Shown: positions 38,758-46,881, counted from the stretch's first letter. The stretch is DNA of 64,000 nucleotides from Rufibacter tibetensis (GCF_001310085.1 NZ_CP012643.1:2387001-2451000), one strand, 5' to 3'. The notes: generated by a model from the sequence alone, not told the origin. Translations and numbers: made by a program.

Positions 38758-39327
38758 TTACACCACTAAGCTGATGGGTTGAAGAATCTGGTTTTTCACC
38801 CGCAGGGCCTGCTGCAGGTGACGTTGTTGGTGCATCACCAGAAACTCCAAGGCCTCCCCAATCCGCATCTTGAGCAGCCGGAAAAACTCTATTGGAATGG
38901 CTTTTTTGTTGACATCAACTTTAGCTGCGGCTTCCAACAGTTGCAACAGGGTGTTCTGGTGCTGCAGGAACTCTTCCAATACCTCAGAAGTAAGCTGGCT
39001 GTTGTGTGGGTTCATGTGCTTCAGCGTCTTGTGCTTTTTAACGCCGTTAGGGTTCGCCACGTCCAGTGACTTCTTTCCAACCCAAGAGTAGCACACAGGT
39101 TGTGGGGTAAGGGAAGCGGGTGCTGAAGAAATGGCTTGTTCAACATGTGGCAGGTAGAAGCGGCTGTACCGGTTCAAATGCTCCAGGCACTCCAGAATGC
39201 TCCAACCGGTGGCGTGGAGTTTGAAATTAAGTTCAAGCTGGTCCAGGGTAAGGAACTCAGATTGAACCAGGCTCTTCTGGGCCTGGGCTTGCTGCTGTAG
39301 TTGCGAAAGGAAAGTGGCTGTGTTCAT
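38758..39327 (-). CDS. DinB family protein
   Basis: A 189-residue four-helix-bundle metalloprotein of the DinB/YfiT superfamily. The metal-binding pattern is visible: H50 in ILECLEHLNRY, and a C-terminal H-x(4)-H type block in LVMHQQRHLQQ. Members include bacillithiol- and mycothiol-dependent S-transferases; the Bacteroidota use bacillithiol, which fits the YtxJ gene in this window. I start at ATG 39327 (MNTATFL); the frame runs further upstream across the predicted promoter. An FNR-type box lies in front of it. Confidence 0.88.
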   Translation of the reverse strand: MNTATFLSQLQQQAQAQKSLVQSEFLTLDQLELNFKLHATGWSILECLEHLNRYSRFYLPHVEQAISSAPASLTPQPVCYSWVGKKSLDVANPNGVKKHKTLKHMNPHNSQLTSEVLEEFLQHQNTLLQLLEAAAKVDVNKKAIPIEFFRLLKMRIGEALEFLVMHQQRHLQQALRVKNQILQPISLVV

Positions 39328-39345
39328 GGCGTTTATCTTTTTTAC

Positions 39346-39373
39346 CAAAGGTATAGGCCGCTTCCTCGCCAAA
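39346..39373 (-). promoter_or_regulatory. Predicted promoter of the dinB-family gene
   Basis: On the minus strand TTTG (plus 39370-39373), a 16-base spacer and TACCTTTG (plus 39346-39353). The spacer is a little short. A start site near 39341 would give a leader of about 14 bases. Confidence 0.5.
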
Positions 39374-39375
39374 CC

Positions 39376-39389
39376 TTGATTCAAATCAA
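39376..39389. promoter_or_regulatory. FNR-type operator (TTGAT-N4-ATCAA)
   Basis: TTGATTCAAATCAA, an exact match to the FNR consensus TTGAT-N4-ATCAA, extended to 16 bases by a flanking C/G pair. It lies directly upstream of the predicted -33 element and 4 bases past the 3' end of a Crp/Fnr-type regulator gene. Its centre is about 41.5 bases upstream of the predicted start site, the classical class II activator position. Confidence 0.55.
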
Positions 39390-39392
39390 GAT

Positions 39393-39944
39393 TTACATAA
39401 TGCGGCTCAAGGTCTCAGGCGTCATGCGCAGGTACGAGGCAATGTACTTCTTGGGCACCAACTGAAAGATGTGCGGGCTGCGCCGAAGCAGCCGTTCCAG
39501 TCGCTGTACCGGATCTGGCAGTTGCAGGTCCACCTCGCGCTCAATCTTTCCCACCAAAGCTTTTTCCAACTCCATGCGCCAGAACTTCCCGAATACAGGC
39601 CGTTTTTCCTGAATCAGGTCGAAATCAGTTTTAGAGATGGCAACCAACTCGCTCTTCCTAAGAGCTTGTATGCAGTACTGTGAGGGCATCTGGGTCACCA
39701 GTGACGGAAAAGACGTGATGAGGGTATTGGGGTAAGCAAAGCCCACGCAAATGTCTTCGTGCGGACTGGGGAGGTACAGCCACAAAGCACCGCTTTCCAC
39801 AAAGTACAAATGCTGCTCCACCTGCCCTTGCCTGATGAGAAAATCGCCCCGGTTCACGGTGATTCGCTTCTTCCAAAGCGGCAGGAACGCCTCTACGTCG
39901 TCAGGAGAAAATAAGGGAATTTGGGTAAGCAGGGAGGCCAACAT
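39393..39944 (-). CDS. Crp/Fnr family transcriptional regulator
   Basis: A 183-residue regulator with an N-terminal cyclic-nucleotide-binding-type beta-roll (about 20-115; NRGDFLIRQGQVEQHLYFVESGALW) and a C-terminal helix-turn-helix (KKYIASYLRMTPETLSRI). I see no N-terminal cysteine cluster as in E. coli Fnr, so oxygen sensing by an Fe-S cluster is unlikely. The C-terminus ends right at the recognition helix, as often in short Bacteroidota members. It lies immediately upstream of the dinB-family gene, 65 bases apart and on the same strand. Confidence 0.9.
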   Translation of the reverse strand: MLASLLTQIPLFSPDDVEAFLPLWKKRITVNRGDFLIRQGQVEQHLYFVESGALWLYLPSPHEDICVGFAYPNTLITSFPSLVTQMPSQYCIQALRKSELVAISKTDFDLIQEKRPVFGKFWRMELEKALVGKIEREVDLQLPDPVQRLERLLRRSPHIFQLVPKKYIASYLRMTPETLSRIM

Positions 39945-40167
39945 AGGCGGCTTGTTATAGACCTGTTTTCTGGAAATTATGCGAAAAATGCAGGTTGAAC
40001 TAATGTTAGCTTTTTTCGTCTTCTCTAGTAGACAAGATACCTGATTTCTCTTTTATTTCCTGTATTTTTAAAGGCTGAACCCTTCAGAAAATGCCTCTGG
40101 AGAGAAGAAAGAGAGAAGTTGGTGAGGGGGCATGAAGCGCTTAGTTTAGAAGAGGGAGAAAATAAAT

Positions 40168-41073
40168 ATGTCGTTACTATTTAATGATTTTGCGAGTTGG
40201 GGGCAGCACTGCCAAGCTACGGGAGAACCGTTGTACCAGGCCGTGCTTGCCTATGAAACGGAGCAGAAAGGCCGCACCGAAGAACAGATCTGGGATGGCC
40301 TGCAACGGGCGTATGACGTTATGCGCGATGCTGTGAAAACCGGCCTCACCGAAGACATGACCTCGCGTTCTGGCATGGTAAACAACGGGGCCAAAAAAGT
40401 AGCCGCTGCGCCAGTGACCGTTTTGTCCTCGGAATTCCAACAACTCATTAGCCGGGCTTTAGGGGCGAAGGAAGTGAACTCCTGCATGGGTCGGGTGGTG
40501 GCGGCTCCTACGGCCGGGGCTTCCGGTATTCTGCCGGGCATTCTGACCACCATCCAGGACCTGCACAAGCTGGACGACCACAAGATACACGAAGGGCTGT
40601 TAGTAGCTGCCGGTATTGCCTTGATCATTGAAACCAATGCCTCTCTGGCCGGAGCGGTAGGCGGTTGCCAGGCCGAAACTGGTAGTGCCGCTGCCATGGG
40701 CGCCGGGGCTATTGTGTACTGCCTGGGTGGCACGGTGGAGCAGACCTTTGCAGCCGTCGCTATTACTATCCAGTGTATGTTGGGGTTGATCTGTGATCCG
40801 GTAGCTGGTCTCGTAGAAGTGCCTTGCATCGTCCGGAATGCCAGTGCGGCCGCCATTGCGTTTTCCAGTGCTCAGATTGCCATTGCCGGCGTGAACCCGG
40901 TTATACCCGTTGACCAATGCGTGATGGCACTTGGCGAAGTAGGGCAAAGCATGGAAACCAGATACAAAGAAACGGCCCTAGGTGGCCTGGCAAACACCCC
41001 CAGAGGTCGTGAGATAGAAAACATGGTGCTGGTACAGGACGTGGAGATTCTGCCAGATGAAGACAGTGAGTGA
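40168..41073 (+). CDS. sdaAA: L-serine dehydratase, Fe-S dependent, alpha chain
   Basis: A 301-residue enzyme subunit that deaminates serine to pyruvate using a [4Fe-4S] cluster. Blocks NSCMGRVVAAPTAGASGILPG, GGCQAETGSAAAMGAGAI and GLICDPVAGLVEVPCIVRNA hold the conserved cysteines. Only the alpha domain is present; single-chain enzymes have an extra N-terminal beta domain, which must be encoded elsewhere. A purine-rich GAGGGAG precedes the ATG. The stop codon is inside a tetranucleotide repeat. Confidence 0.94.
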   Translation: MSLLFNDFASWGQHCQATGEPLYQAVLAYETEQKGRTEEQIWDGLQRAYDVMRDAVKTGLTEDMTSRSGMVNNGAKKVAAAPVTVLSSEFQQLISRALGAKEVNSCMGRVVAAPTAGASGILPGILTTIQDLHKLDDHKIHEGLLVAAGIALIIETNASLAGAVGGCQAETGSAAAMGAGAIVYCLGGTVEQTFAAVAITIQCMLGLICDPVAGLVEVPCIVRNASAAAIAFSSAQIAIAGVNPVIPVDQCVMALGEVGQSMETRYKETALGGLANTPRGREIENMVLVQDVEILPDEDSE

Positions 41074-41103
41074 GTGAGTGAGTGAGTGAGTGAGTGAGTG
41101 AGT
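41065..41103. repeat. (AGTG)n microsatellite spanning the sdaAA stop codon
   Basis: 39 bases of uninterrupted AGTG repeat, about 9.75 copies. The last codons of sdaAA (AGT GAG TGA) are within it. Because the unit is four bases and includes TGA, every reading frame meets a stop inside the tract. Confidence 0.95.
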
Positions 41104-41145
41104 CCCCGTTTAAGGTCTGTTTTGAGAAAACGGCTTTAAATGGGG
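41104..41145. terminator. Palindrome-family hairpin after sdaAA
   Basis: CCCCGTTTAAGGTCTGTTTT pairs with AAAACGGCTTTAAATGGGG around GAG, with four mismatches. It joins the microsatellite directly and lies between the convergent sdaAA and the secreted-protein gene at 41224. Confidence 0.6.
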
Positions 41146-41223
41146 ATTAGTGTTTGTGGTGATGTAGAGGAAATCCTTATGGTTGCCCTTTCACGGTTAC
41201 AGCAATGCCAAATGCCCTACTTA

Positions 41224-41760
41224 CTACTCAGGCTGCACGGTGACAATGTTCAGGAACTGCTCATTTGCGTCCCAACTCAGCCCGAAAGGATTTTCTTTGT
41301 CCTGACCAATGACCTCTACCTTTTCAATTCTTTTGATATCGGCTAAAAACCGTTCACTGTTAACGGGGTGCTTGTTCACCAACACCCGCAGTTGCCGATG
41401 CGGTTCGGGTACCTGGAAGTAGTCCAGTACATCGGTTAGTTTCAGGAGTGTTTTCTTGTTTTTAAGCTCAATCGCGATCACTCCGTTCTTCGCTTTATGA
41501 CCCAGCGGGGCCAAAATAGCAGAGTCTTTATAGATTTTTATGATGGCGATTTCTTTGGGGTTCACAAGCAAAGAAGAATAATCGGTTTCCTGTGATCCCA
41601 GAAGCAAGAGTGGTTCTTCAGCAGACTTAATAGCGAATGATCTTGTCAAAAGAAGGGGCCTCATCTCTGTGGGTGGAGAGGCCCGGTCCCGTAGAAACTG
41701 CGCCTCGGCGGTGCAGGTAAAAAGCACCACGAGAAAGAAAACTGCAAATATTCTCTTCAT
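41224..41760 (-). CDS. Exported protein, TonB-plug-like
   Basis: A 178-residue protein with a clear signal peptide (MKRIFAVFFLVVLFTCTAEAQ). The block IIKIYKDSAILAPLGHKAKNGVIAIELKN resembles the part of TonB-dependent receptor plug domains that carries 'G-x-x-G-x-N-G-V-I-x-I', and a similar ILVNKHPVNSERFLADIKRIEKVEVI stretch follows. It is too short to be a receptor and has no barrel. Function unknown; it could be a periplasmic structural or regulatory protein. Confidence 0.7.
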   Translation of the reverse strand: MKRIFAVFFLVVLFTCTAEAQFLRDRASPPTEMRPLLLTRSFAIKSAEEPLLLLGSQETDYSSLLVNPKEIAIIKIYKDSAILAPLGHKAKNGVIAIELKNKKTLLKLTDVLDYFQVPEPHRQLRVLVNKHPVNSERFLADIKRIEKVEVIGQDKENPFGLSWDANEQFLNIVTVQPE

Positions 41761-41872
41761 AGAATGAATGTACTAATCCTTAAGAGAATATGCTACTCTT
41801 CTGTTGGGTTCCTGCTTTCAAGTCAGCTTATGTGTAGCGCTTTCTTAAAAGTACAATCCCTGCATCCGGCCT

Positions 41873-43069
41873 TTAATAATTTGGGATATCGTTCACGTTG
41901 TTTCTGGTGAGCATCAGGCCCAGCATCATGAGCAGGCTGGAGAGCAGCACCACAAAGAAAAGCACACTTTCATTCATGCCTTCTATGACGTACTGCGAGG
42001 GAATGCTGTAAAAGAGCAAAATGGTAATCAGGCCCCGGGGCGCAATGAAGAGCTCTGGAATGAGTGGCACTTTGGCAATGTATTGCAGGTAAGCGTACCG
42101 CACCAGCAGAATGATGGAGAAAATGGTGAAGCCCAGCACCCATATATCTAACTGATATAACTCTTGCAAGTCAATAGAGAACCCAAAAAGCAGGAAGAAA
42201 AATGTCCTGATTACAAAGGCGCTTTCACCGTTAATCTGTTTCAACTGCACAATCTCAGATTGCAGAGATCTCAGACTAATGTATTTCCCTAGCCGGTCTT
42301 TGATGAAAAGTGCCGCGTTGTTCAACATCAACCCAAAACACAGCACCATCAATAGGGAAGACAAGTGAAGCTTCTTCCCTATGGAATACAATAGGATCAG
42401 AATAGCTATAATCAGGAAGAACTTGATGTGGCTTTTGATCTTGTCTACGAAAAACAACAGGATAAGGCAGCACACTACAGAAATAAGCAGAATACTGACC
42501 AAGTCTACTGCCAAGGCAACAAAAGAACCAACGCCCACCCGCTCATTCTGCACCGCAAAGTTAAAAGCGATAATTCCTATAATGTCTGAGAAGGTAGCCT
42601 CATACACTATGAACTCGCGTTTCTCAGGGGTCAGGTTGGTAACACTGGGGATAGCGATGGCGCTGCTGATTACGGCCAACGGAATGGCATTGACAATGGC
42701 AATCTGGTAAGGGACATTCAGCCAGAAATTTACAAACCACGCAATAAGGGCCGCCGTGATCAATAGCGTGAGCGTGGCCGTAATTAATGTTTTTCTGATG
42801 AGCGGCAACTTCTCCCTTTTCAGTTCCAGGTCCAGGGCCCCTTCCAGCACAATCAGAATCAACCCGATAATGCCAAACAGTTCCAGGATGCTCCGCATGC
42901 CAGGTAAAGCCACATTGAAGTAGGTAGCGGCCACCTGTAAAAAGATACCTGTGGTGAGTAACAGAATGACTGAGGGTATTTTTGACCGTCTTGCCACTAT
43001 GTCAAACACATAGGAAAGAACAATCAAGCTGCTAAGGACGATTAGAAATGTATAAGAGTCTAAAACCAT
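41873..43069 (-). CDS. Cation:proton antiporter (CPA/NhaP-KefB type)
   Basis: A 398-residue membrane protein with about twelve helices of the sodium/hydrogen exchanger fold. LIVLEGALDLELKREKLPL and FSDIIGIIAFNFAV contain the acidic residues of the transport site, and VISSAIAIPSV the unwound-helix region. It has no C-terminal TrkA domain. It probably exchanges Na+ or K+ for H+. I take ATG 43069 (MVLDSYTF); a GTG seven codons upstream is also possible. Confidence 0.88.
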   Translation of the reverse strand: MVLDSYTFLIVLSSLIVLSYVFDIVARRSKIPSVILLLTTGIFLQVAATYFNVALPGMRSILELFGIIGLILIVLEGALDLELKREKLPLIRKTLITATLTLLITAALIAWFVNFWLNVPYQIAIVNAIPLAVISSAIAIPSVTNLTPEKREFIVYEATFSDIIGIIAFNFAVQNERVGVGSFVALAVDLVSILLISVVCCLILLFFVDKIKSHIKFFLIIAILILLYSIGKKLHLSSLLMVLCFGLMLNNAALFIKDRLGKYISLRSLQSEIVQLKQINGESAFVIRTFFFLLFGFSIDLQELYQLDIWVLGFTIFSIILLVRYAYLQYIAKVPLIPELFIAPRGLITILLFYSIPSQYVIEGMNESVLFFVVLLSSLLMMLGLMLTRNNVNDIPNY

Positions 43070-43406
43070 GCTGAAAGAGTAGGTGAACACTCATGAAAAG
43101 ACCAGAGGCGGTAGAAAGGAAAAGGGTAAGCGTCTACCTGTTTTACTGAAAAAAAGAAACACTCCATAGGGGTAAAAGTTTTCTAGCTGGTCTTTTCTTC
43201 ATCACTAAGGTAGACAGATTTTATTAGCCGAAAGGTGTATTTATGCACACCGTACAAGATTGTACGAGCGACAAAGAAGGAAGACTGATGTTTTTTTAAT
43301 ATTCTTCCAGCTTCAAAACAAAGCCGAACTCAATGTGCCTGAGCCTGAAAGCTCTCTTTCTGCTACTAAACCTCTGCCTTTTATCCCGTTTTTGACCTGT
43401 TTTCAT
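43070..43406. other. Intergenic region with two adjacent palindromes
   Basis: No gene seen in about 340 bases. GGTGT/ACACC (43234-43251) is followed immediately by CGTACAA/TTGTACG (43251-43266, two-base centre). Both lie about 150 bases before the lipoprotein gene and could be operators. A weak palindrome-family-like stretch is near 43134. Confidence 0.4.
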
Positions 43407-44147
43407 ATGAACACCTTAAAAATTCTTTTTCTCTCTGCGGTAGCTACCGTTCTAGTAGGTGCTGCTGGTTGCTCAATGCCAGACATGAAAGTAAGCGAAG
43501 GCATGCAGCAAGATGCCACGGCCATGCCTGTAGTAGGGAGGTCTGCCTTTAGATTGTCTATAGGCAAAGAGAAGGGTTTTGGATTTGGGAACTACCAGTT
43601 AGAGGGGATTCAACGCGGCTGGACTCGCAAAACAGGTAATGAAGGAGGTAATCTTCTCAACGTGGCTGAGGGCTATCAGAAGTATAGCTTCGGGGTAAGA
43701 GATACGGTGCGGCAAAAAACCTTTTTTGTTCAGGCAGCTGCCATGCTGCGCTCCATTACGGCTGAAGCTGCAGGGTTTTCTGTTGATTTAAACAAACAGC
43801 GCGAGTTCCTGCGGGTTGCCTTTCATTCACCCGAGAGCGGGGAATGGGAGCTCTCTTTGGCAGATCCGGGCCATTTTATGCAGCGGAAAAATTTCCTGGG
43901 CAAGCTCAGCAATGGCACTCATGAGATAGAGGTGTTCCCTTTGTACAGATTTGAAGGCAAGTCTCTCCCGTCCAGCGCCGCCATAGGGTATGAGTTTTCT
44001 CAGGAGGGGCACGTGCTTGCCACTGTTCAAACGATGAATACCGGGAAAGTTTGGATGAAGAACACCCTGAGTCCAGACTTACGCATGGTATTGGCCAGTG
44101 CCTGTGGCTCCCTGCTGCTGTACAACAAACTTGATGAGAGTAACTGA
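43407..44147 (+). CDS. Putative lipoprotein of unknown function
   Basis: A 246-residue lipoprotein (lipobox GAAGC, Cys22) starting at ATG 43407. The open frame extends 49 codons further upstream but that part has no signal-peptide logic and crosses the palindromes. The mature part is beta-rich (FRLSIGKEKGFGFGNYQLEGIQRGWTR, EWELSLADPG, EIEVFPLYRFEG). I do not recognise the family. It is convergent with the GDPD gene. Confidence 0.75.
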   Translation: MNTLKILFLSAVATVLVGAAGCSMPDMKVSEGMQQDATAMPVVGRSAFRLSIGKEKGFGFGNYQLEGIQRGWTRKTGNEGGNLLNVAEGYQKYSFGVRDTVRQKTFFVQAAAMLRSITAEAAGFSVDLNKQREFLRVAFHSPESGEWELSLADPGHFMQRKNFLGKLSNGTHEIEVFPLYRFEGKSLPSSAAIGYEFSQEGHVLATVQTMNTGKVWMKNTLSPDLRMVLASACGSLLLYNKLDESN

Positions 44148-44253
44148 TTGCGGCTCTCCGCTTCCAAAAGATAGGTATTAGTCATTAGTAAGATTGCGGT
44201 AGAGTTTTTGAGTCATTTTGCTGAAAACAAGTTTAAAAGACGCTTTAGCTTAG

Positions 44254-45135
44254 TTACGGTCTTTCTACCAATTCCGGGTGATTGGTCATGACACCATCGG
44301 CACCCAGGTCAAATAACTTTTGGATGTTCTTGGGGGTGTCTTCTGTCCAGATGAAGGTCTTAAAGCCTTGGTTGTGCAGCGAGGTGATAAAGGCTTTAGA
44401 GGCGAAATAGCGGTGCACGTTAATGGCGGTGGCCTCAGAGTAACGGTCAAAGCCGCCAAACTTAAGTTCGTGGTCAATAAAGATGGGCAGGAACGGGATT
44501 TTGCCTACGATCAGCTTATGAGTGGGAATGACAAAGTCAGCTTTCCAGATGCGCTCCAGAATGGGGTCGTGGAACGACTGGAGCACACACCATTCCTCTG
44601 CACGTGCCTCTCGTATAAGCTGGATAGTTTTTTCCTCTAATCCCTCGTAATACTCCTCTTCCCCTTTCTTGAGTTCAATCAGCAACTTCTTCTTGCCTTT
44701 GACAATGCGCAGCACCTGGGCCAGGGTAGGAATTTGTACGTCAGTGAAGGAAGAGTCAAACTTAATGCCGGCTTCCAGCTTTTTGAGTTCTGCCAAAGTA
44801 AGATCGGCAACCCGACCGGTACCGTTAGTGGTGCGGTCTACAGTAGGGTCATGAATCACCACTACTTCGCCGTCCTTACTTTGGTGAACGTCTATTTCAA
44901 TAAAATCGCAGGAAGTTTCAAGGGCTTTTTTAATGGCGGGAATGGTGTTTTCCGGGGCAAGCCCGGAAGCACCCCTATGCGCGATCAGGCTTACCTTTCG
45001 GCCTGTCTTTTTTAAGGTAATACCTTTTTCAGGTGTGTCAGCACTTCCGCAGGCACACATGATAAATAAAAGGATGGGCAGAGATGCCCACCTCAACCAA
45101 CTTATGTTCTCTCTGGTACCAGATCTTTCGTTCAT
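44254..45135 (-). CDS. Glycerophosphodiester phosphodiesterase lipoprotein
   Basis: A 293-residue enzyme that splits glycerophosphodiesters to glycerol-3-phosphate and an alcohol. It has an N-terminal hydrophobic segment with lipobox-like cysteines (C27, C29) and the GDPD core LIAHRGASGLAPENT, FIEIDVHQSKDGEVVVIHDPTVDRTTNGTG, LIELKKGEE and the C-terminal LGADGVMTNHPELV. All catalytic residues (H, R, E, D, H) appear present. Probably periplasmic and outer-membrane-anchored. Confidence 0.94.
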   Translation of the reverse strand: MNERSGTRENISWLRWASLPILLFIMCACGSADTPEKGITLKKTGRKVSLIAHRGASGLAPENTIPAIKKALETSCDFIEIDVHQSKDGEVVVIHDPTVDRTTNGTGRVADLTLAELKKLEAGIKFDSSFTDVQIPTLAQVLRIVKGKKKLLIELKKGEEEYYEGLEEKTIQLIREARAEEWCVLQSFHDPILERIWKADFVIPTHKLIVGKIPFLPIFIDHELKFGGFDRYSEATAINVHRYFASKAFITSLHNQGFKTFIWTEDTPKNIQKLFDLGADGVMTNHPELVERP

Positions 45136-45227
45136 AAACGCGCTGGTCTATCTGTAGACTTCAGCGTTGAAAGATAATATAGTTTTCGGTTTTGCCCAAC
45201 GGCAACAGAAAGCGTGCACGGCCTGAA

Positions 45228-45692
45228 TTACAAAATGTCTACCTGGCGGGTAATGCTTTCTTCCAAAGAGATGAATGTTTCTGTGCGTTCTACGCCTTCA
45301 ATTGCCTGAATTTTCTCGTTTAGTACTTCACGCAGGTGCAGGGTGTCACGGCAGATGATTTTGGCAAACATGCTCCACTGCCCGGTGGTGTAATGCATTT
45401 CCACAATCTCGGGCACTTGTCGCATGGCGGTAACCGCAGTTTGGTAGGCAGAGCCTTTTTCCAGGTAAATACCTATGAAGGCGCAAATGTCATAACCTAC
45501 TGCATTGGGGTTGATGAATAGGTGTGATCCTTTGATCACCCCTAAATCTTCCAACTTCTTCATGCGCACGTGTACGGTACCCCCAGAAACTTGCAATTCT
45601 TTGGCTATGTCTGTGTAAGCTCTGGTGGCATCCAGCATAAGCATGGAAAGAATTCTTCTGTCAAGATTATCAATTTCTGAAACTTGGGCCAT
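45228..45692 (-). CDS. Lrp/AsnC family transcriptional regulator
   Basis: A 154-residue protein with an N-terminal winged helix (LDRRILSMLMLDATRAYTDIAKELQVSGGTVHVRMKKLEDLGVI) and a C-terminal RAM domain (ICAFIGIYLEKGS, VVEMHYTTG-type EIVEMHYTTGQWSMFAKI) that binds amino acids. It is divergent from the asparagine synthetase gene, with 162 AT-rich bases between, echoing the asnC-asnA pair of E. coli. Control of that gene by asparagine is an inference. Confidence 0.95.
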   Translation of the reverse strand: MAQVSEIDNLDRRILSMLMLDATRAYTDIAKELQVSGGTVHVRMKKLEDLGVIKGSHLFINPNAVGYDICAFIGIYLEKGSAYQTAVTAMRQVPEIVEMHYTTGQWSMFAKIICRDTLHLREVLNEKIQAIEGVERTETFISLEESITRQVDIL

Positions 45693-45801
45693 TTTATAGG
45701 TCTATTATTAGCAATTCAACAAAGAATAATATCTCTTTTTAAAGATGTGCTAAGGTACAAAAAATATATTTACGAAATTATTAAATTATTTGCAATATTG
45801 A

Positions 45802-45809
45802 TATGTTTG
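45802..45809 (+). promoter_or_regulatory. Candidate -7 element for the asparagine synthetase gene
   Basis: TATGTTTG fits TAnnTTTG and lies 45 bases before the ATG at 45855. No TTG is found at the expected -33 distance, so it may depend on an activator such as the divergent Lrp/AsnC protein. Confidence 0.35.
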
Positions 45810-45854
45810 TTACATTGAATTAAGACGAAAGTTAACATTTTAATAAAAACTATC

Positions 45855-46811
45855 ATGCAAGCTGATTTAATAGAAGACGTAAAAGTAAGTATGGAGTCAA
45901 CATTGGCTCAGTTGCAGGGGGTTTCTACCGTAAATGTACTAAAAGTACAGCAAGCTATCATCAGGGCAACCCACCAGTTCATGTTTGAGCGTGGTTTGGT
46001 GCAACTAATGCCACTCATGCTCTCACCTATTACTGATCCATTGAACCATGGCGTGGTAGATGCTGCTATCTCGTATGCCGGCAGCCGTTGGAGCCTGACT
46101 AAATCTATGATTTTCCATAAGCAGTTGGCGTTGCTGAATCCAGAACTGGAGGCGTTGTACATTGTTTCACCTAACGTTCGTCTGGAGTTTGCTGACCGTG
46201 CATTTACGGGCCGTCACTTATTTGAGTTCACACAGATAGACTTTGAATTCCGGAACAAAGATGGGGCTTTTGTGCGCAGCTTTATGGAAGAACTAACCAA
46301 CTTCATCTTTGCCGCCGTGAAACGGGACCTGCCCGAGATTGTAGCCCAGTATCGCCCAGAGTCATTGCCGGAAATAGGAAAATTAGAAGTATACCGCACC
46401 GAGGAGCTGGAGGCGCAGTATGGCCCTGACTATGAGCACATCAAATCCAAAGAGGCTACCCAGCCCTTCTGGCTCCTGAACCACCGCCGGGAGTTCTATG
46501 ACAAGGAAGACCCTGCCAAGCCCGGCACGTACCTGAACTATGATTTGATCTGGCCCGAGGGCTTTGGCGAAGGGTTGTCTGGCGGAGAGCGTGAAAACGA
46601 GTACAATCAAATTCTGAAACGGATGGGCGAGACCGGCTCTGACCAGGAGGCGTTCAAACACTACCTGCAAGTGGCCCAACAGCAAGGGTTGCCGTATACT
46701 GCCGGGGCAGGTTTTGGAGTAGAGCGCATGGCCCGGTTTATCTGTCGTATAAAAGACATCAATGATGTAACGCCTTTCTCCCGCCGGCCCGGAATGCCAG
46801 CACTTTTCTAA
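45855..46811 (+). CDS. Archaeal-type asparagine synthetase (AsnRS-related, AS-AR)
   Basis: A 318-residue protein made only of a class II aminoacyl-tRNA synthetase catalytic core. It lacks the N-terminal anticodon-binding OB domain that AsnRS and AspRS need. Motif 2 region NVRLE...GRHLFEFTQIDFEF (107-132) and motif 3 GFGVERMAR (286-294) are intact; LMPLMLSPITDPL, REFYDKEDP and EGLSGGEREN resemble the asparagine synthetase of Pyrococcus as I recall it. It should make asparagine from aspartate, ammonia and ATP. The divergent Lrp/AsnC gene supports this. An alternative is an unassigned aaRS paralogue. Confidence 0.85.
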   Translation: MQADLIEDVKVSMESTLAQLQGVSTVNVLKVQQAIIRATHQFMFERGLVQLMPLMLSPITDPLNHGVVDAAISYAGSRWSLTKSMIFHKQLALLNPELEALYIVSPNVRLEFADRAFTGRHLFEFTQIDFEFRNKDGAFVRSFMEELTNFIFAAVKRDLPEIVAQYRPESLPEIGKLEVYRTEELEAQYGPDYEHIKSKEATQPFWLLNHRREFYDKEDPAKPGTYLNYDLIWPEGFGEGLSGGERENEYNQILKRMGETGSDQEAFKHYLQVAQQQGLPYTAGAGFGVERMARFICRIKDINDVTPFSRRPGMPALF

Positions 46812-46838
46812 CAAAATCAGCCATTTATTAGAAAAAAT

Positions 46839-46881
46839 AAGTGTTTTCAGGATGTTTTGTTAAAACATCCTGAAAACACTT
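46839..46881 (+). terminator. Terminator after the asparagine synthetase gene
   Basis: Perfect 20-base stem (46839-46858, 46862-46881) with a 3-base loop GTT, starting 27 bases after the stop and followed by TTTC. The core GTTTTCAGGATGTTTT shares letters with the palindrome family but is a different sequence. Confidence 0.85.

Noticed and set aside
39393..39944. Oxygen-sensing Fnr function of the Crp/Fnr regulator
   Set aside because: There is no N-terminal cysteine cluster, so naming it Fnr on the basis of the nearby FNR-type box alone is not justified.
41065..41103. Possible CRISPR or VNTR array
   Set aside because: A simple four-base microsatellite with no spacers; there are no cas genes.
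41140..41346. 68-codon plus-strand frame overlapping the minus-strand exported protein gene
   Set aside because: It lies antisense to a gene with a clear signal peptide and starts within a hairpin; no protein-like features.
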